64,000 bases of DNA from Rhizobium sp. BK418 (GTDB lineage Bacteria; Pseudomonadota; Alphaproteobacteria; Rhizobiales; Rhizobiaceae), in assembly GCF_004341105.1 (NCBI RefSeq), contig NZ_SLZK01000002.1, forward strand, positions 240,216 to 304,215, given 5' to 3'. Shown piece by piece: positions 19,182-29,674 of the stretch (position 1 is its first letter; each line of letters opens with the position of its first letter). Below the pieces are notes generated by a model. It was given only the letters and a program-made list of their open reading frames with translations. It did no database searches and was not told the DNA's origin. Made by a program: the position numbers and the translations under genes.

Positions 19182-19856
19182 TTGAATATTCGCTTCGACA
19201 GCGCAGGCGCCAGTTTCGGAACGAGGGTCGCAGTCGAACCGCTGACGCTCTCGCTCATGGAAAAGCGTCTCGGGGTCATCGGCCTTAACGGTTCAGGCAA
19301 GACGACCTTCGCGCGGATGATCAACGGGCTCATGAAACCCACCACGGGCAAGGTCGTGGTCAACGGGCGTAATACGCTCGAGGAGAAAACAACGCTTGCC
19401 GATGTCGGCTTCATTTTCCAGTCGCCGCAGAACCAGATCATCCTGCCGATCGTCAAAGACGATATCGCCTTCGGGCTCAAAGGCCGCGGCTTTACGAAGG
19501 CGGAGATCGAACGCAAGGTCGAGCTGGTTCTTGCCCGCTTCAGCGCCGAAAACCTAGCAGATCGCCGGGCGCACGAGCTATCGGGTGGCGAGCTGCAAAT
19601 CGCTGCCCTCTGCTCAGTGCTGGTAACCGGCCCGAATATCCTGATCCTCGACGAACCGACAAACCAGCTGGATCTGCGCAACCGAGCGCTGGTCCAGAAG
19701 ACTATCGACGGGCTCGAAGAAAACGTCGTCGTCATCACCCATGATCTGGAGCTGATCGCCGGTTTCGAGCGGGTGCTGCTGTTTCACGAAGGCAGACTGG
19801 CGGCTGACGCCCCCGCGGCAGAGGCGATCGCCCGCTACAGGGAGCTCGCCAGCTGA
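19182..19856 (+). CDS. bioM: Biotin transporter ATP-binding subunit BioM
   Basis: This is the ATPase of an energy-coupling-factor (ECF) biotin importer. At 224 residues it is short, as for BioM. Walker A is GLNGSGKTTF, the Q-loop is FQSPQNQ, the signature is LSGGELQ and Walker B is ILILDEP. The start is most likely TTG at 19182: AGGGG lies eight bases upstream and the protein then begins at the usual point of the ABC fold, whereas upstream ATG frames add non-homologous sequence that overlaps the divergent gene. It overlaps bioN by one base (TGATG). Confidence 0.92.
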   Translation: MNIRFDSAGASFGTRVAVEPLTLSLMEKRLGVIGLNGSGKTTFARMINGLMKPTTGKVVVNGRNTLEEKTTLADVGFIFQSPQNQIILPIVKDDIAFGLKGRGFTKAEIERKVELVLARFSAENLADRRAHELSGGELQIAALCSVLVTGPNILILDEPTNQLDLRNRALVQKTIDGLEENVVVITHDLELIAGFERVLLFHEGRLAADAPAAEAIARYRELAS

Positions 19857-20464
19857 TGCAATCGCTCTATGTCGAAGGCAATAGCGCCCTGTACCGGCTT
19901 TCGCCGCGAGTAAAGATCCTTTCGCTTTTCCTGCTCGGTCTCGTGCTCTTCGTTGGAGACTATCTCCCACTGCTCGCCATCGTTACGCTGCTGGCGGCGC
20001 TGGTCTATCGCAGCACTGGCCTGTCGCTGAAGGAATCGCTCGTCCGGCTCAGGCCGATCTTCCTGACGATCGTGATCGTGGCGCTCTTCACCCTCATCGT
20101 CAATCCGTGGCACGCCGCCCTTGCGACACTGCTGAGGCTGACGGCGCTGATGCTGTTTGCCGCCGCCGTGACCGCGACCACGACGATCACACAATTCATG
20201 GATGAGATAACGGCGCTTGCCGGGCCTCTGGAACGAACGGGCTGGGTGAAGGCCGACGATATTGGCTTGGCGGTTGGTCTCGTGCTGCGCTTCGTGCCCG
20301 AGATAATCGCCCGATACCATGCAATCAGCGAAGCACATGCGGCACGCGGACTGAGGGTGCGGCCGGCGACGATCCTCGCCCCGCTCATCATTTTGACTCT
20401 CAAGGATGCGGATAATATTGCCGCAGCGATTGACGCGCGCGGCATTCGGCGGCATGTCAATTAA
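19856..20464 (+). CDS. bioN: Biotin ECF transporter transmembrane subunit BioN
   Basis: BioN is the T component that couples ATP hydrolysis by BioM to substrate movement. The 202-residue protein has four to five predicted membrane helices and the two coupling motifs of the family: a SEAHAARGL sequence (about 159-167) and an AIDARGIRRH sequence at the C-terminus, both with the A-R-G core. Its start overlaps the bioM stop, indicating translational coupling. Confidence 0.93.
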   Translation: MQSLYVEGNSALYRLSPRVKILSLFLLGLVLFVGDYLPLLAIVTLLAALVYRSTGLSLKESLVRLRPIFLTIVIVALFTLIVNPWHAALATLLRLTALMLFAAAVTATTTITQFMDEITALAGPLERTGWVKADDIGLAVGLVLRFVPEIIARYHAISEAHAARGLRVRPATILAPLIILTLKDADNIAAAIDARGIRRHVN

Positions 20465-20488
20465 CGATTTGTTGAACTGGAGCTCCCG

Positions 20489-21052
20489 ATGAGCACGCGC
20501 GACCTCGTTCTTGCCGCCCTCTTCGCCGCTATTATCGTGGCGCTCGGCGTGCTGCCGCCCATCTATCTCGGCTTCATTCCGGTGCCGATCACAGCGCAAT
20601 CGCTCGGGGTGATGATGGCTGGCGTTGTGCTCGGCGCAAGGCGCGCCACGGTTGCCGTACTGATCGTGCTGGTGCTCGTTGCCATGACCTTGCCCGTGCT
20701 TTCCGGCGGCCGCGGCGGATTTGCGGCCTTCGTCGCACCGACCTCAGGCTTCCTGTTCGGCTGGGTCTTTGCTGCTTTCGTCACCGGCTTTCTCAGCGAG
20801 CGGCTGGTCAATGCCGGCCAATCCGGCCTGGTGCAGACGGTGAGCTTCTTCCTTGCCGCCTTGATCGGCGGTATCGTCGTGCTCTATGCCTTCGGCATCA
20901 TTTATCTCGCCTTTGCCGCCAATATCGGCCTGAAGCAGGCCTTTATCGGCAGCATGGCCTTCATTCCGGGCGATGTCGTCAAGGCTGTCGTCGCAGCGCT
21001 CGTCGGCCGGGCCGTCATGGTCGGCTATCCGCTGCTGCCGGCCCGCCTCTAG
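20489..21052 (+). CDS. bioY: Biotin ECF transporter substrate-binding subunit BioY
   Basis: BioY is the membrane protein that binds biotin; 187 residues with about six helices. The family features GFIPVPITAQSLGVMMAG near residues 27-44 and SGGRGGFAAFVAPTSGFLFG at about 72-91 are clear. It is 24 bases after bioN, completing a bioMNY operon. No biotin synthesis genes are in the window, so the organism may rely on uptake, or the bio genes may be elsewhere. Confidence 0.95.
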   Translation: MSTRDLVLAALFAAIIVALGVLPPIYLGFIPVPITAQSLGVMMAGVVLGARRATVAVLIVLVLVAMTLPVLSGGRGGFAAFVAPTSGFLFGWVFAAFVTGFLSERLVNAGQSGLVQTVSFFLAALIGGIVVLYAFGIIYLAFAANIGLKQAFIGSMAFIPGDVVKAVVAALVGRAVMVGYPLLPARL

Positions 21053-21490
21053 AGCAATTTCTGTGGTGATGTGCCGCTGCTGATTTAACAAGCCCATACG
21101 GATTCCCAAAAGGACCCATCAGGAATGATCCGAGTCTTACGGGACATCACTTCGGATCGCTGAAATGTTCTAGGACCGACTGGCGCCAGCTCTGTGCATG
21201 TTTGCGCGCCGCGGCTTCGGTGGGGCAAAAAGCGGCTGGCCGATCGCTTCGAGCACCGTCTGGCGCAGAATTTTCTGACACCGCCGCGATGGCGACCAAA
21301 ATCGGTGGCTCGACTGAGGCGCTTCACTGAGGATCAACGGTCACCGAACACCCTCGCGGCAGACAGACTTCCTCCAATCCTGCCACCAGGCACGCATCAC
21401 TGGGCTGGGCTCCTCGATAGCCGGATTTTAGCCGAATATTCAGGTTGCGCGGGTAGCCTGGGGAAATCATTCCCAGTCGGAGTATTGACG
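21053..21490. other. Intergenic region between bioY and the GGDEF gene
   Basis: These 438 bases carry no reading frame I can support. The start contains AGAGCAATTTCTG, which resembles one arm of the rhizobial palindromic repeat, so a worn copy may lie at about 21053-21080. A minus-strand frame of about 80 codons at 21085-21327 has no recognisable family. Confidence 0.4.
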
Positions 21491-22669
21491 GTGAGCTTGG
21501 CAAGCCTTGACGAGGTCGAAAGGCAGTTGAAGCGCGGCTTCCCTCTCCTGCGCTTTTCGCCTGAAATCGAAACCCTGTTTCTCAGGCAGTACGCGGCAGA
21601 GCGTGCGAGGCTTATCATAATCTGGTGTCTGATTGGCCTGCTAATCTACGACCTGGTCTATTTCGGCGACAGCGCCATGGTCCCGGACGTGTTGCCGGAG
21701 CTGATCGTCGTTCGATTCGCGATATTCACGCCCTTCGTGTTCGGCTGCATATTTGCCGTCCGCCGCTGGCCGAACGCGCGCTTTTACGACAGTCTGACGG
21801 TCATGGCAGCCGTGCTCAGCGTGACTTTGCCGATGATCCCGGCCATGAAAAGCACGAGCCAGTACCTTTTCGTCTACCAGACCTACAATTCCGCTGCGTT
21901 TCTCTACTTCGTCATCTCCCTCCGGCCGCGGTTTCGGGCGGTGTTGACGGGGCTTACGCTGACATCCGCATCGCATTTCACGACCACGTATCTTACCGGC
22001 GCTTTCGACCAGGTTGCCTATTTCGGCATCGTTACCGTTTATTCGATGTTGTCGATCTTCCTGGCGGTCAGCGCCTATTTCCTGGAAAAATCGGACCGAA
22101 AGAACTTTCTCAACCAGTTGCGGGCCAGTCTTCTCTATCGGCAACTCGAGGAAAAAGCGGAACGCGATGAGTTGACGGGGCTATTGAACCGGCGGTCGCT
22201 GGCGCGGATCAGCGACGATCTTTGGAATGGCACGACACGCCAGGTGGCTGTCTCTGCCATTCTCCTCGATATCGACCATTTCAAGCGGTTCAATGACGTG
22301 CATGGCCATATAGAGGGCGATGCCTGCATTCGCGCCGTGTCGCAATGCATCCGCGATTCAGTCGATCCGACATCGTTTGTATTCCGTTTTGGCGGCGAAG
22401 AAATGCTGGTGCTTTTGACGGGACTTGAACCTGCTCAAGTCCTGGCGACGGCAGAGAGGATCCGCGCTGCGATCGAAGGTCTTCGCATTCAGCACCGCGG
22501 GCTTGGTGATGGCTGGGTGACGGCGAGCCTTGGCATTGCATCGGCGGTACCGGCGGAGATCCCCCTCGAAAAGTTGCTGCAGAAGGCCGACGAAGCGCTC
22601 TATGACGCAAAACGCCAGGGCCGGAACACTGTCGCCGTCGCCAGCCGGCTGGAGCCGCGCGTGGCGTAG
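21491..22669 (+). CDS. Membrane diguanylate cyclase (GGDEF domain)
   Basis: This 392-residue protein has about six hydrophobic helices (residues about 35-205) followed by a short coiled linker and a GGDEF domain. The active-site motif is RFGGEEM, a GGEE[FM]-type variant that is usually functional; LLDIDHFKRFNDVHGHIEGD and the ADEALYDAKRQGRN signature are present. There is no EAL partner domain. The chosen start is GTG 21491, with GGAG eight bases upstream; longer in-frame starts add sequence without family character. Confidence 0.88.
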   Translation: MSLASLDEVERQLKRGFPLLRFSPEIETLFLRQYAAERARLIIIWCLIGLLIYDLVYFGDSAMVPDVLPELIVVRFAIFTPFVFGCIFAVRRWPNARFYDSLTVMAAVLSVTLPMIPAMKSTSQYLFVYQTYNSAAFLYFVISLRPRFRAVLTGLTLTSASHFTTTYLTGAFDQVAYFGIVTVYSMLSIFLAVSAYFLEKSDRKNFLNQLRASLLYRQLEEKAERDELTGLLNRRSLARISDDLWNGTTRQVAVSAILLDIDHFKRFNDVHGHIEGDACIRAVSQCIRDSVDPTSFVFRFGGEEMLVLLTGLEPAQVLATAERIRAAIEGLRIQHRGLGDGWVTASLGIASAVPAEIPLEKLLQKADEALYDAKRQGRNTVAVASRLEPRVA

Positions 22670-22752
22670 AGCCCGTGAGCACTTCCCGTCTCGTTGCCAA
22701 ATACTGATCCTGAAGCAGCAGATTGGGCCAGGCCGAAAGTACAGAAACTGCT

Positions 22753-23154
22753 CTAATCCAGAAAACTGTAGAGCCAATCGCGCGTTTCTTCGGGAAGTGC
22801 GGCCGGTGAACCGTCATCGCGGGTGCGCGCCTGCCAGATGATCTCCACCTCGGCAGCGCGCTCATCTTCGATCTCGAAGGCGATGAGAAACCCGATGGAA
22901 CGGACGCCGATCTTGTCGACGCCGGCCGTGAAGGTTACCGTCTCATGATAGTGCAGCGGGCGGTGAAGGATGCAGGAAACTTTACCGGGAGTATAGACGG
23001 GCTCATCTTCGACGTTGGGCCGCGACGACCAGAAGCTCGCAAGTACGGATTCGGCATAGGAAATATAGGAGGCCAGAAACATCTGGCCGTTCATATCCAC
23101 ATCACGAAACGGTACGCGCAACTCCACCATACCCGGACGGTTCGTCTTACTCAT
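22753..23154 (-). CDS. Hotdog-fold acyl-CoA thioesterase
   Basis: This 133-residue protein belongs to the 4-hydroxybenzoyl-CoA thioesterase/YbgC group. The signature FRDVDMNGQMFLASYISYAES is present, with Asp in the catalytic place (V-D-M-N-G). The substrate is likely an acyl- or aryl-CoA, not predictable further. It is divergent from the HDAC-like gene, with 187 bases between the starts. Confidence 0.88.
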   Translation of the reverse strand: MSKTNRPGMVELRVPFRDVDMNGQMFLASYISYAESVLASFWSSRPNVEDEPVYTPGKVSCILHRPLHYHETVTFTAGVDKIGVRSIGFLIAFEIEDERAAEVEIIWQARTRDDGSPAALPEETRDWLYSFLD

Positions 23155-23341
23155 TTACATGTCTGCCTTGCAGGTTACCGATCAGACCCTAGCACGGGGT
23201 CCGGCGATGTAAACGAAACAATTAAAATAGCGTAAACGCGAGAATGCCGAGCGTTAACTGCGACGATGCCGCTTGTTGAAATCAACAGCCAGCGCCCCAT
23301 CTGCTGTGGATCATGACATTTGCGATCGATAGAGTGCCGGC

Positions 23342-24277
23342 ATGAGCACCCGTCTTTACGAACATCCTGTCTTTCTCGAACACGTGACGCCGTCAGGCCA
23401 TCCCGAGCGCTCCGACCGTATCCGTGCGCTCAACGTGGCGCTGGAGCACCCGAATTTCGAGCGGCTGGACCGCAAACAGGCGCCGCAGGCGAATGAAGAT
23501 GCCGTGCTGCTTGCTCACCCGGAGGAGCATCTGACCGCCGTCATGCGGCAGATTCCGGAAGAGGAAGATAAGATCAACCAGCTCGAAGCCGATACCTATG
23601 CCAGCCAGAAGAGCCTGAAGGCGGCATTGACCGGCGTCGGCGGAGCGATGGCCGCCGTCGACGATGTCTTCAGAGGTAAGGCAGACAATGTCTTCGTCGC
23701 CGCGCGTCCGCCGGGTCACCATGCCGAGAAGATGACGGCGATGGGCTTCTGCTTCTTCAACAATGCCGCGATCGCCGCCCGTCATGCGCAGAAGGCGCAT
23801 GGGGCCGAACGCGTCGCGATCGTCGACTGGGATGTCCATCACGGCAACGGTACACAGGATATTTTTTGGGACGATCCTTCCGTGCTCTTCTGTTCCACCC
23901 ATCAGATGCCGCTTTATCCCGGCAGCGGGGCCAAAGAGGAAAACGGCACGCATGGCACGATCGTCAACGCGCCGCTTTCGCCCAATGTCGGCAGCGACCA
24001 TTTCCGTGAAGCCTTCAAATCCCGCGTGCTGCCAGCGCTTAACGATTTCCGGCCGGATCTCATCATCATCTCCGCCGGCTTCGACGCTCATCACCGCGAT
24101 CCGCTGGCACAGATCAACCTGACGGGCGAGGATTTCGACTGGGCGACGGGCCGGCTTCTGGAGGTTGCCGACCGCAGCGCCAATAACCGGGTCGTCAGCC
24201 TGCTCGAAGGCGGGTATGATTTGGAAGGACTCGCCGAGTCGGCGGGCATGCACATCCTCAGAATGATGAAGGGTTGA
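23342..24277 (+). CDS. Histone deacetylase-family amidohydrolase
   Basis: This 311-residue zinc amidohydrolase of the HDAC/acetylpolyamine amidohydrolase superfamily probably removes acetyl groups from small amines or protein lysines. The motifs are intact: RPPGHH (122-127), [11 protein letters not shown] (162-172) with metal ligands D164 and H166, [12 protein letters not shown], and the C-terminal GGYDLEGL. It is 2 bases upstream of xseB and probably co-transcribed. Confidence 0.92.
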   Translation: MSTRLYEHPVFLEHVTPSGHPERSDRIRALNVALEHPNFERLDRKQAPQANEDAVLLAHPEEHLTAVMRQIPEEEDKINQLEADTYASQKSLKAALTGVGGAMAAVDDVFRGKADNVFVAARPPGHHAEKMTAMGFCFFNNAAIAARHAQKAHGAERVAIVDWDVHHGNGTQDIFWDDPSVLFCSTHQMPLYPGSGAKEENGTHGTIVNAPLSPNVGSDHFREAFKSRVLPALNDFRPDLIIISAGFDAHHRDPLAQINLTGEDFDWATGRLLEVADRSANNRVVSLLEGGYDLEGLAESAGMHILRMMKG

Positions 24278-24279
24278 GA

Positions 24280-24531
24280 ATGACTGATAGCGCCAAGCCG
24301 GAGGTTTCCGGCCTCTCCTTCGAAAAGGCAGTTGCTGAACTCGAAAGCATCGTTGCGCGCCTCGAACGCGGCGATGTGGCGCTGGATGAATCCATCGAAA
24401 TCTATGAGCGTGGCGAAGCGCTGAAGAAGCATTGCGAAATGTTGCTTTCGGCCGCCGAAAACCGCATCGAGAAAATCCGCCTCGATCGCGCTGGCAAACC
24501 GCAGAGCGTGGAACCGCTCGACGGCGCCTGA
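24280..24531 (+). CDS. xseB: Exodeoxyribonuclease VII small subunit
   Basis: XseB is the 83-residue small subunit of exonuclease VII, which degrades single-stranded DNA to oligonucleotides. The conserved [20 protein letters not shown] and [18 protein letters not shown] segments form the helical hairpin. The ATG at 24280 follows AAGGG by 6 bases; an ATG 6 bases upstream would overlap the previous gene. The large subunit xseA is not in the window. Confidence 0.95.
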   Translation: MTDSAKPEVSGLSFEKAVAELESIVARLERGDVALDESIEIYERGEALKKHCEMLLSAAENRIEKIRLDRAGKPQSVEPLDGA

Positions 24532-24619
24532 GACAATACCAAATCCCTTTTCCAAGACACTTGGCTGCAAGCTTCCGACCGATCTATGATCCCTTTCAAA
24601 ACAAAGAGGGGACCAAGGG

Positions 24620-25387
24620 ATGACGGACAGATTAAAAGGCAAGGTCGCCATTATTTCGGGCGGCGCGACCGGCATGGGCGGCGCAGCATCGAAACTCTTC
24701 GCGGCGGAAGGTGCGCGGGTTGCGATCATCGACCGCAATGGCGAGGCTGCGGCCGAGACCGTGAAGCAGATCCGCGATGCCGGCGGCGAAGCCGAATACT
24801 GGACGGCCGATGTGTCGGAGGAAGCAGCCGTCAATGACGCGGTGGCTGGCGTCGAGGAACGTTATGGCCCAGTGACGGTGCTCTTCAACCATGCCGGCAC
24901 GATCGTCATCAAACCTTTCCTGGAAACCACGCTGCAGGAATGGGACTGGCTGCATGCCGTCAACGTGCGCTCCATGTTCCTGATGACCAGGGCCGTGCTG
25001 CCCAAGATGATCGAGGCCGGCGGCGGATCGATCGTCTGCACTTCGTCGATCTCGGCAGTCGCGGCCACGCCGATGGAAGTGCTCTACGATACGACCAAGG
25101 GTGCAGTGCATATGTTTGCGCGCGCCATCGCGGTGGAATTCCGGGATCGCAACATCCGCTGCAATGCCGTCTGCCCCGGCTTCATCCGCACACCGCATGG
25201 CCTGCGCGAGGTGAGGGAGTTGCAGGCGCGTGGCGTGGACGTCTCTGATGCAGCGATCGCCGCGCAGCAGGGTCGAATCGGCGAGCCGGAAGATGTGGCG
25301 CGTGCCGCACTCTATCTCGCCAGCGATGAATCGATCTTCGTCAACGGCGCGCACCTTTTCGTCGATAACGGCTTTACGGCGATCTGA
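24620..25387 (+). CDS. Short-chain dehydrogenase/reductase (SDR)
   Basis: This 255-residue classical SDR has the cofactor motif SGGATGMGG (about 13-21), NHAG (about 91-94), the catalytic Ser in CTSSIS and the Y-x3-K in YDTTK. D36 in IIDRNG suggests preference for NAD(H). The substrate is unknown. It sits between xseB and pirin and does not belong to their pathways. Confidence 0.88.
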   Translation: MTDRLKGKVAIISGGATGMGGAASKLFAAEGARVAIIDRNGEAAAETVKQIRDAGGEAEYWTADVSEEAAVNDAVAGVEERYGPVTVLFNHAGTIVIKPFLETTLQEWDWLHAVNVRSMFLMTRAVLPKMIEAGGGSIVCTSSISAVAATPMEVLYDTTKGAVHMFARAIAVEFRDRNIRCNAVCPGFIRTPHGLREVRELQARGVDVSDAAIAAQQGRIGEPEDVARAALYLASDESIFVNGAHLFVDNGFTAI

Positions 25388-25466
25388 CGGCTTGATGAAA
25401 CTGGCCCTTTCACCATCGACCGGCAGGCGCTATCTGTGGCGGAAATCTTTGTGATCGGAGTCCGCC

Positions 25467-26390
25467 ATGTCCTTCTTCCCCGGTAAAGATCCCTTGCCCG
25501 GCGATGCCTTTGCCTGTGACGCGATCGAGAACCTGATCATTCCGCGCACCAGCGATATCGGCGGCTTCCAGGTGCGCCGCGCCCTGCCGACGCGCCAGCG
25601 CCGGCTCGTCGGACCTTTCATCTTCTTCGACCGCATGGGACCGGCCATCCTGAAACCGGATGAGGCGCTCGATGTGAAGCCGCATCCGCATATCGGGCTT
25701 TCGACGGTCACCTATCTCTTCGACGGGGAAATCCGCCATCGCGACAGCCTCGGCACGGAAAAGGTCATCCGCCCCGGCGATATCAACCTGATGACAGCAG
25801 GCCGCGGTATCGTGCATTCGGAGCGCACGCCGGACAATCTACGCGGCCATCCGCTGTCCATGTCCGGCCTGCAGACATGGCTGGCACTGCCCGACGACAA
25901 GGAAGAGATCGATCCGTCCTTCGCCCATACCGAAAAGACCGACATGCCGCTGATCGATGATGGCGGGGTGACCGGCCGTGTCGTCATCGGCTCCTTCGAA
26001 GGGCTGGCCTCACCGGTCCAGGTCTTCACTGATACGCTCTATGCCGACATTTCCCTTCAACCGGGCTCGAAATTTCCTTTTGGCGCAGCGCATGAGGAAC
26101 GTGCCGTCTACGTGCTCGCGGGCGAAGTCGTCGTCGCCGGCGACCGGTTTGCGGCAGACCAGCTTCTCGTCTTTCGGCCGGGCGATGCGGTCACGCTTGA
26201 GGCGGGCGCTAACGGCTGTCATCTCATGCTGTTCGGCGGCGCGGCGCTGAACTCCAAGCGCTACATATGGTGGAATTTCGTATCCTCCTCCAAGGAACGG
26301 ATCGAGAAGGCCAAGGAGGAGTGGCGCACTGGCCGCTTCGATATCGTTCCCGGCGACGAAGAGGAATTCGTGCCTTTGCCGGAGGGCTGA
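25467..26390 (+). CDS. Pirin family protein
   Basis: This 307-residue bicupin protein has the pirin metal site in the amino-terminal domain: HPHIGLSTVTYLFDG with histidines at about residues 72 and 74, HRDS, and MTAGRGIVHSE. Bacterial pirins include quercetin dioxygenases and regulators of central metabolism; which applies here cannot be told. It lies upstream of dxs in the same direction with a 102-base gap. Confidence 0.93.
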   Translation: MSFFPGKDPLPGDAFACDAIENLIIPRTSDIGGFQVRRALPTRQRRLVGPFIFFDRMGPAILKPDEALDVKPHPHIGLSTVTYLFDGEIRHRDSLGTEKVIRPGDINLMTAGRGIVHSERTPDNLRGHPLSMSGLQTWLALPDDKEEIDPSFAHTEKTDMPLIDDGGVTGRVVIGSFEGLASPVQVFTDTLYADISLQPGSKFPFGAAHEERAVYVLAGEVVVAGDRFAADQLLVFRPGDAVTLEAGANGCHLMLFGGAALNSKRYIWWNFVSSSKERIEKAKEEWRTGRFDIVPGDEEEFVPLPEG

Positions 26391-26492
26391 AGTGCTCTAA
26401 GGTGAAAAACTTGCGGTTATGCAAATGCAGTTGTTTTGCCGCAATTCAATCGAATAAAGCAGAGCCGATCAGTCAAAGAAGAGCACCCGCCC

Positions 26493-28409
26493 GTGACACA
26501 CCCCCCGAAGACCCCGCTGCTCGATCAGGTCACCTATCCGGCCGACCTGCGCAAGCTCGAGGATCGCGATTTGCCGCAGCTTGCACGCGAAGTGAGGGAC
26601 GAGATGATCGATGCCGTCTCCCGCACCGGCGGGCATCTCGGCGCGGGTCTCGGCGTGGTGGAACTGACGATCGCCATCCACAACGTCTTCAACACGCCTG
26701 ATGACCGGCTGATCTTCGACGTCGGCCACCAGTGTTATCCGCACAAGATCCTGACTGGCCGCCGCGACCGCATCCGCACGTTGCGCCAGGAAAATGGTCT
26801 CTCAGGCTTCACCCGCCGCGCAGAGAGCGAATACGACCCCTTTGGCGCCGCCCATTCCTCAACCTCGATTTCCGCAGGCCTCGGCATGGCTGTCGCCGCC
26901 GATATCGACAAGACGGATCGCCGGGTGATCGCCGTCATCGGCGACGGCGCGCTCTCGGCCGGCATGGCCTATGAGGCGCTGAACAATGCCGGCGCACTCG
27001 ATGCCCGGCTGATCGTCATCCTCAACGATAACGACATGTCGATTGCGCCGCCGACCGGGGCGATGAGCGCCTATCTGGCCCGCCTTGCCTCTGGCCGCAC
27101 CTATATGGGCTTCCGCGATTTCGGCAAGAAACTGACAGCCTATCTCGGCAAGAACATCGACCGGGCTATCACTCGTGCCGTCGAGCATGCCCGCGGCTAC
27201 GTCACCGGCGGGACGATGTTCGAGGAGATGGGCTTCTACCATATCGGCCCGATCGACGGTCACTCCTTCGATCACCTTCTGCCGGTGCTGCGCAATGTGC
27301 GTGACAACGCCAACGGCCCCGTGCTGATCCATGTCGTCACGCAGAAGGGCAAGGGTTATCCGCCGGCGGAAGCAGCAGCCGACAAGTATCACGGCGTCAA
27401 CAAGTTCGATGTCATCACCGGTGCGCAGGCAAAGGTGAAGCCGAATGCGCCGAGCTATACCAATGTTTTTGCTGAATCGCTGATTCAGGAAGCGACACTC
27501 GATGACCGCGTGGTCGGCATTACGGCAGCCATGCCGAGCGGCACCGGGCTCGACAAATTCGCCGAAATCTTCCCTTCGCGCTATTTCGATGTCGGTATCG
27601 CCGAGCAACACGCGGTGACCTTCGCCGCCGGCCTTGCCGCCGAGGGTTTCAAGCCGTTTGCGGCACTTTATTCCACCTTCCTGCAACGCGCCTATGACCA
27701 AGTCGTGCATGACGTGGCGATCCAGGGCCTGCCGGTGCGTTTTCCCATCGACCGCGCCGGATTCGTCGGCGCCGATGGTCCGACACATGCCGGCTCCTTC
27801 GACACGGCCTTCCTCGCTACGCTGCCTGGCTTCGTCGTCATGGCAGCCGCCGACGAGGCGGAGCTGAAGCATATGGTGCGCACCGCCGTCGCCTATGATG
27901 ACGGTCCGATCTCGTTCCGCTATCCGCGCGGCGAAGGTGTGGGCGTCGACATGCCGGAGCGCGGCCAGATCCTTGAAATCGGCAAGGGCCGCGTCGTCAA
28001 GGAAGGCACCAAGGTTGCGCTTCTCTCCTTCGGGACGCGGCTTGCGGATTGTCTGCTGGCGGCCGAGGATCTCGATGCCGCGGGCCTTTCGACGACGGTT
28101 GCCGATGCGCGCTTCGCAAAGCCGCTCGATCACGCGCTGATCCGCCAGCTCGCACGCCATCACGAAATCCTCATCACTGTGGAAGAAGGCTCCGTCGGCG
28201 GTTTCGGCAGCCAGGTGATGCACTTCATGGCGATGGATGGCTTGCTTGACCGCGGGCTCAAGGTCCGTTCGCTGGTGATGCCGGACATCTGGATGGAGCA
28301 GGCTAAGCCCGAAGCGATGATCGCCCATGCGGGTCTCGACCGTGCCGGCATCGTCTCGACGGTCTTCAGTGCGCTCGGGCGCAGCGTTGCGGTCGGTGTG
28401 GCCGGTTAA
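26493..28409 (+). CDS. dxs: 1-deoxy-D-xylulose-5-phosphate synthase
   Basis: Dxs condenses pyruvate with glyceraldehyde 3-phosphate, the first and rate-setting step of the MEP isoprenoid pathway, and also supplies thiamine and pyridoxal precursors. The protein is 638 residues. The thiamine pyrophosphate site [18 protein letters not shown], the general acid region [18 protein letters not shown] and the transketolase motif [17 protein letters not shown] are present. The GTG at 26493, with GAAGAG about 10 bases upstream, gives the normal amino terminus; an upstream in-frame TTG would add 19 residues. Confidence 0.97.
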   Translation: MTHPPKTPLLDQVTYPADLRKLEDRDLPQLAREVRDEMIDAVSRTGGHLGAGLGVVELTIAIHNVFNTPDDRLIFDVGHQCYPHKILTGRRDRIRTLRQENGLSGFTRRAESEYDPFGAAHSSTSISAGLGMAVAADIDKTDRRVIAVIGDGALSAGMAYEALNNAGALDARLIVILNDNDMSIAPPTGAMSAYLARLASGRTYMGFRDFGKKLTAYLGKNIDRAITRAVEHARGYVTGGTMFEEMGFYHIGPIDGHSFDHLLPVLRNVRDNANGPVLIHVVTQKGKGYPPAEAAADKYHGVNKFDVITGAQAKVKPNAPSYTNVFAESLIQEATLDDRVVGITAAMPSGTGLDKFAEIFPSRYFDVGIAEQHAVTFAAGLAAEGFKPFAALYSTFLQRAYDQVVHDVAIQGLPVRFPIDRAGFVGADGPTHAGSFDTAFLATLPGFVVMAAADEAELKHMVRTAVAYDDGPISFRYPRGEGVGVDMPERGQILEIGKGRVVKEGTKVALLSFGTRLADCLLAAEDLDAAGLSTTVADARFAKPLDHALIRQLARHHEILITVEEGSVGGFGSQVMHFMAMDGLLDRGLKVRSLVMPDIWMEQAKPEAMIAHAGLDRAGIVSTVFSALGRSVAVGVAG

Positions 28410-28431
28410 GGCAGCCCACCGACCGCCCTCT

Positions 28432-28761
28432 CTATTCCGGCTTCCTGCCGTCGCGATAGAAGATCATGCCACCGTGGTGCAGCACACCGTCGATGAAATC
28501 GCCATCGGCGGTAAAGCCGGTATCGTCCCAGTATTCGATATGATCGCCGGCCACTTCATAACGGCCCTGATAGGCGCTTCTTCGGGTGCCTCGCGCCTCA
28601 TCGTAACGACCGTTGGGCAGTAGCTCCTGGCGGACGTGCCCGTCGCCGGTAATCCACATGCCGAGATAGGGATGCGTCTGCATTTTCGTTTCCTCTGAGA
28701 TAACGGGAGATGAGACGGCGAGGGAAACAGCCGCCCCGGCAAGAGCTGTGCGGATCGTCAT
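28432..28761 (-). CDS. Atu4866 domain-containing secreted protein
   Basis: This 109-residue protein has a signal peptide (about 1-23) and then a conserved domain starting HPYLGMWITGDGHVRQELLP, matching the Atu4866 family of unknown function. The fold looks like a small beta barrel, with repeated G-x-Y/W-x elements (GRYDEARG, QGRYEV, IEYWDDTGF). It starts 2 bases after the stop of the upstream SDR, implying co-translation. Longer frames on this strand only read through the SDR gene out of frame. Confidence 0.82.
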   Translation of the reverse strand: MTIRTALAGAAVSLAVSSPVISEETKMQTHPYLGMWITGDGHVRQELLPNGRYDEARGTRRSAYQGRYEVAGDHIEYWDDTGFTADGDFIDGVLHHGGMIFYRDGRKPE

Positions 28762-28763
28762 GG

Positions 28764-29501
28764 TCACATCCCGACGCTCAAAGTTGGCCTGACGGTGATA
28801 TCGTTGACATCGACATCCTCCGGCTGCTCGATGGCAAAACGGATTGCCCGGGCGATGGCATCGGGCTTCAAGGCGATCTCGCGGAAACTCACCATAGCTT
28901 CGGCCGAGAAGGGTTCGGTGATCGTCTCGGCCAATTCGGATTCGACGACGCCGGGATAGATGCAGGTCACCCTGAGCTTCTTGTTCTCCTGCCGCAGGCC
29001 ATCGGAAATCGCCCTTACGGCATATTTCGTCGCGCAATAGACGGCTGCGGTCGGCACTACCGACAGACCTCCGATCGAGGAGATGTTGATGATTTGCCCG
29101 CGCTCCTGAACGTTCATGATCGGCAGTACGGCAGCGACGCCGTAAAGCACGCCCTTGATATTGACGTCGACCATCCGATCCCACTCCTCGACCTTGAGTG
29201 AAGACATCAGTGAGAGCGGCATGACGCCGGCATTGTTGATTAGCACATCGATGCTGCCGAAAGCTCCGATCGCGGCCTTGGCGAAAGCCTCGACATCGGC
29301 ACGGTCGGTCACGTCAAGCGCCCGGAATTCGACGGTGCCGCCAGCGGCACGAATCTCCTTTGCGAGTTGCTCCAATCGGTCGGTACGGCGCGCGCCGATC
29401 ATCAGCTTCGCGCCGGCGGCACCCAGTTCGCGTGCTGTGCCGGCGCCGATGCCGCTGCTGGCGCCCGTGATCAGAACGACCTTGTCTCTGATACCTGTCA
29501 T
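28764..29501 (-). CDS. Short-chain dehydrogenase/reductase (SDR)
   Basis: This 245-residue classical SDR has ITGASSGIG at the amino terminus, NNAG, the catalytic Ser in ISSIGG, and Y-C-A-T-K. R37 and R38 in GARRTDR suggest NADP(H). It is the first gene of a two-gene operon with the Atu4866 protein and lies divergent from an AraC regulator with 173 bases between starts, the usual layout of AraC-controlled oxidoreductases. Confidence 0.9.
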   Translation of the reverse strand: MTGIRDKVVLITGASSGIGAGTARELGAAGAKLMIGARRTDRLEQLAKEIRAAGGTVEFRALDVTDRADVEAFAKAAIGAFGSIDVLINNAGVMPLSLMSSLKVEEWDRMVDVNIKGVLYGVAAVLPIMNVQERGQIINISSIGGLSVVPTAAVYCATKYAVRAISDGLRQENKKLRVTCIYPGVVESELAETITEPFSAEAMVSFREIALKPDAIARAIRFAIEQPEDVDVNDITVRPTLSVGM

Positions 29502-29674
29502 GTCTCGTCCTCATGCTTCAATGGTGATCGCAGCGGGATGCTGTCGATCGATCCGCATGAGATTGGGCCTGAGGAGCGCAAACCGATAGCAAGCTTCTCC
29601 GGATTTCTTGCACGATCTTCCGAAAGCGGAGAAGAGAGCTTGGCATTTCCTGCAGTGTCGGCCATGCTGCATTC

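Noticed and set aside
21085..21327. Minus-strand 80-codon frame between bioY and the GGDEF gene
   Set aside because: No family resemblance and no ribosome-binding site; the region is better described as intergenic.
26859..28328. 489-codon minus-strand frame inside dxs
   Set aside because: It is antisense to a well-supported dxs and has no recognised domain.
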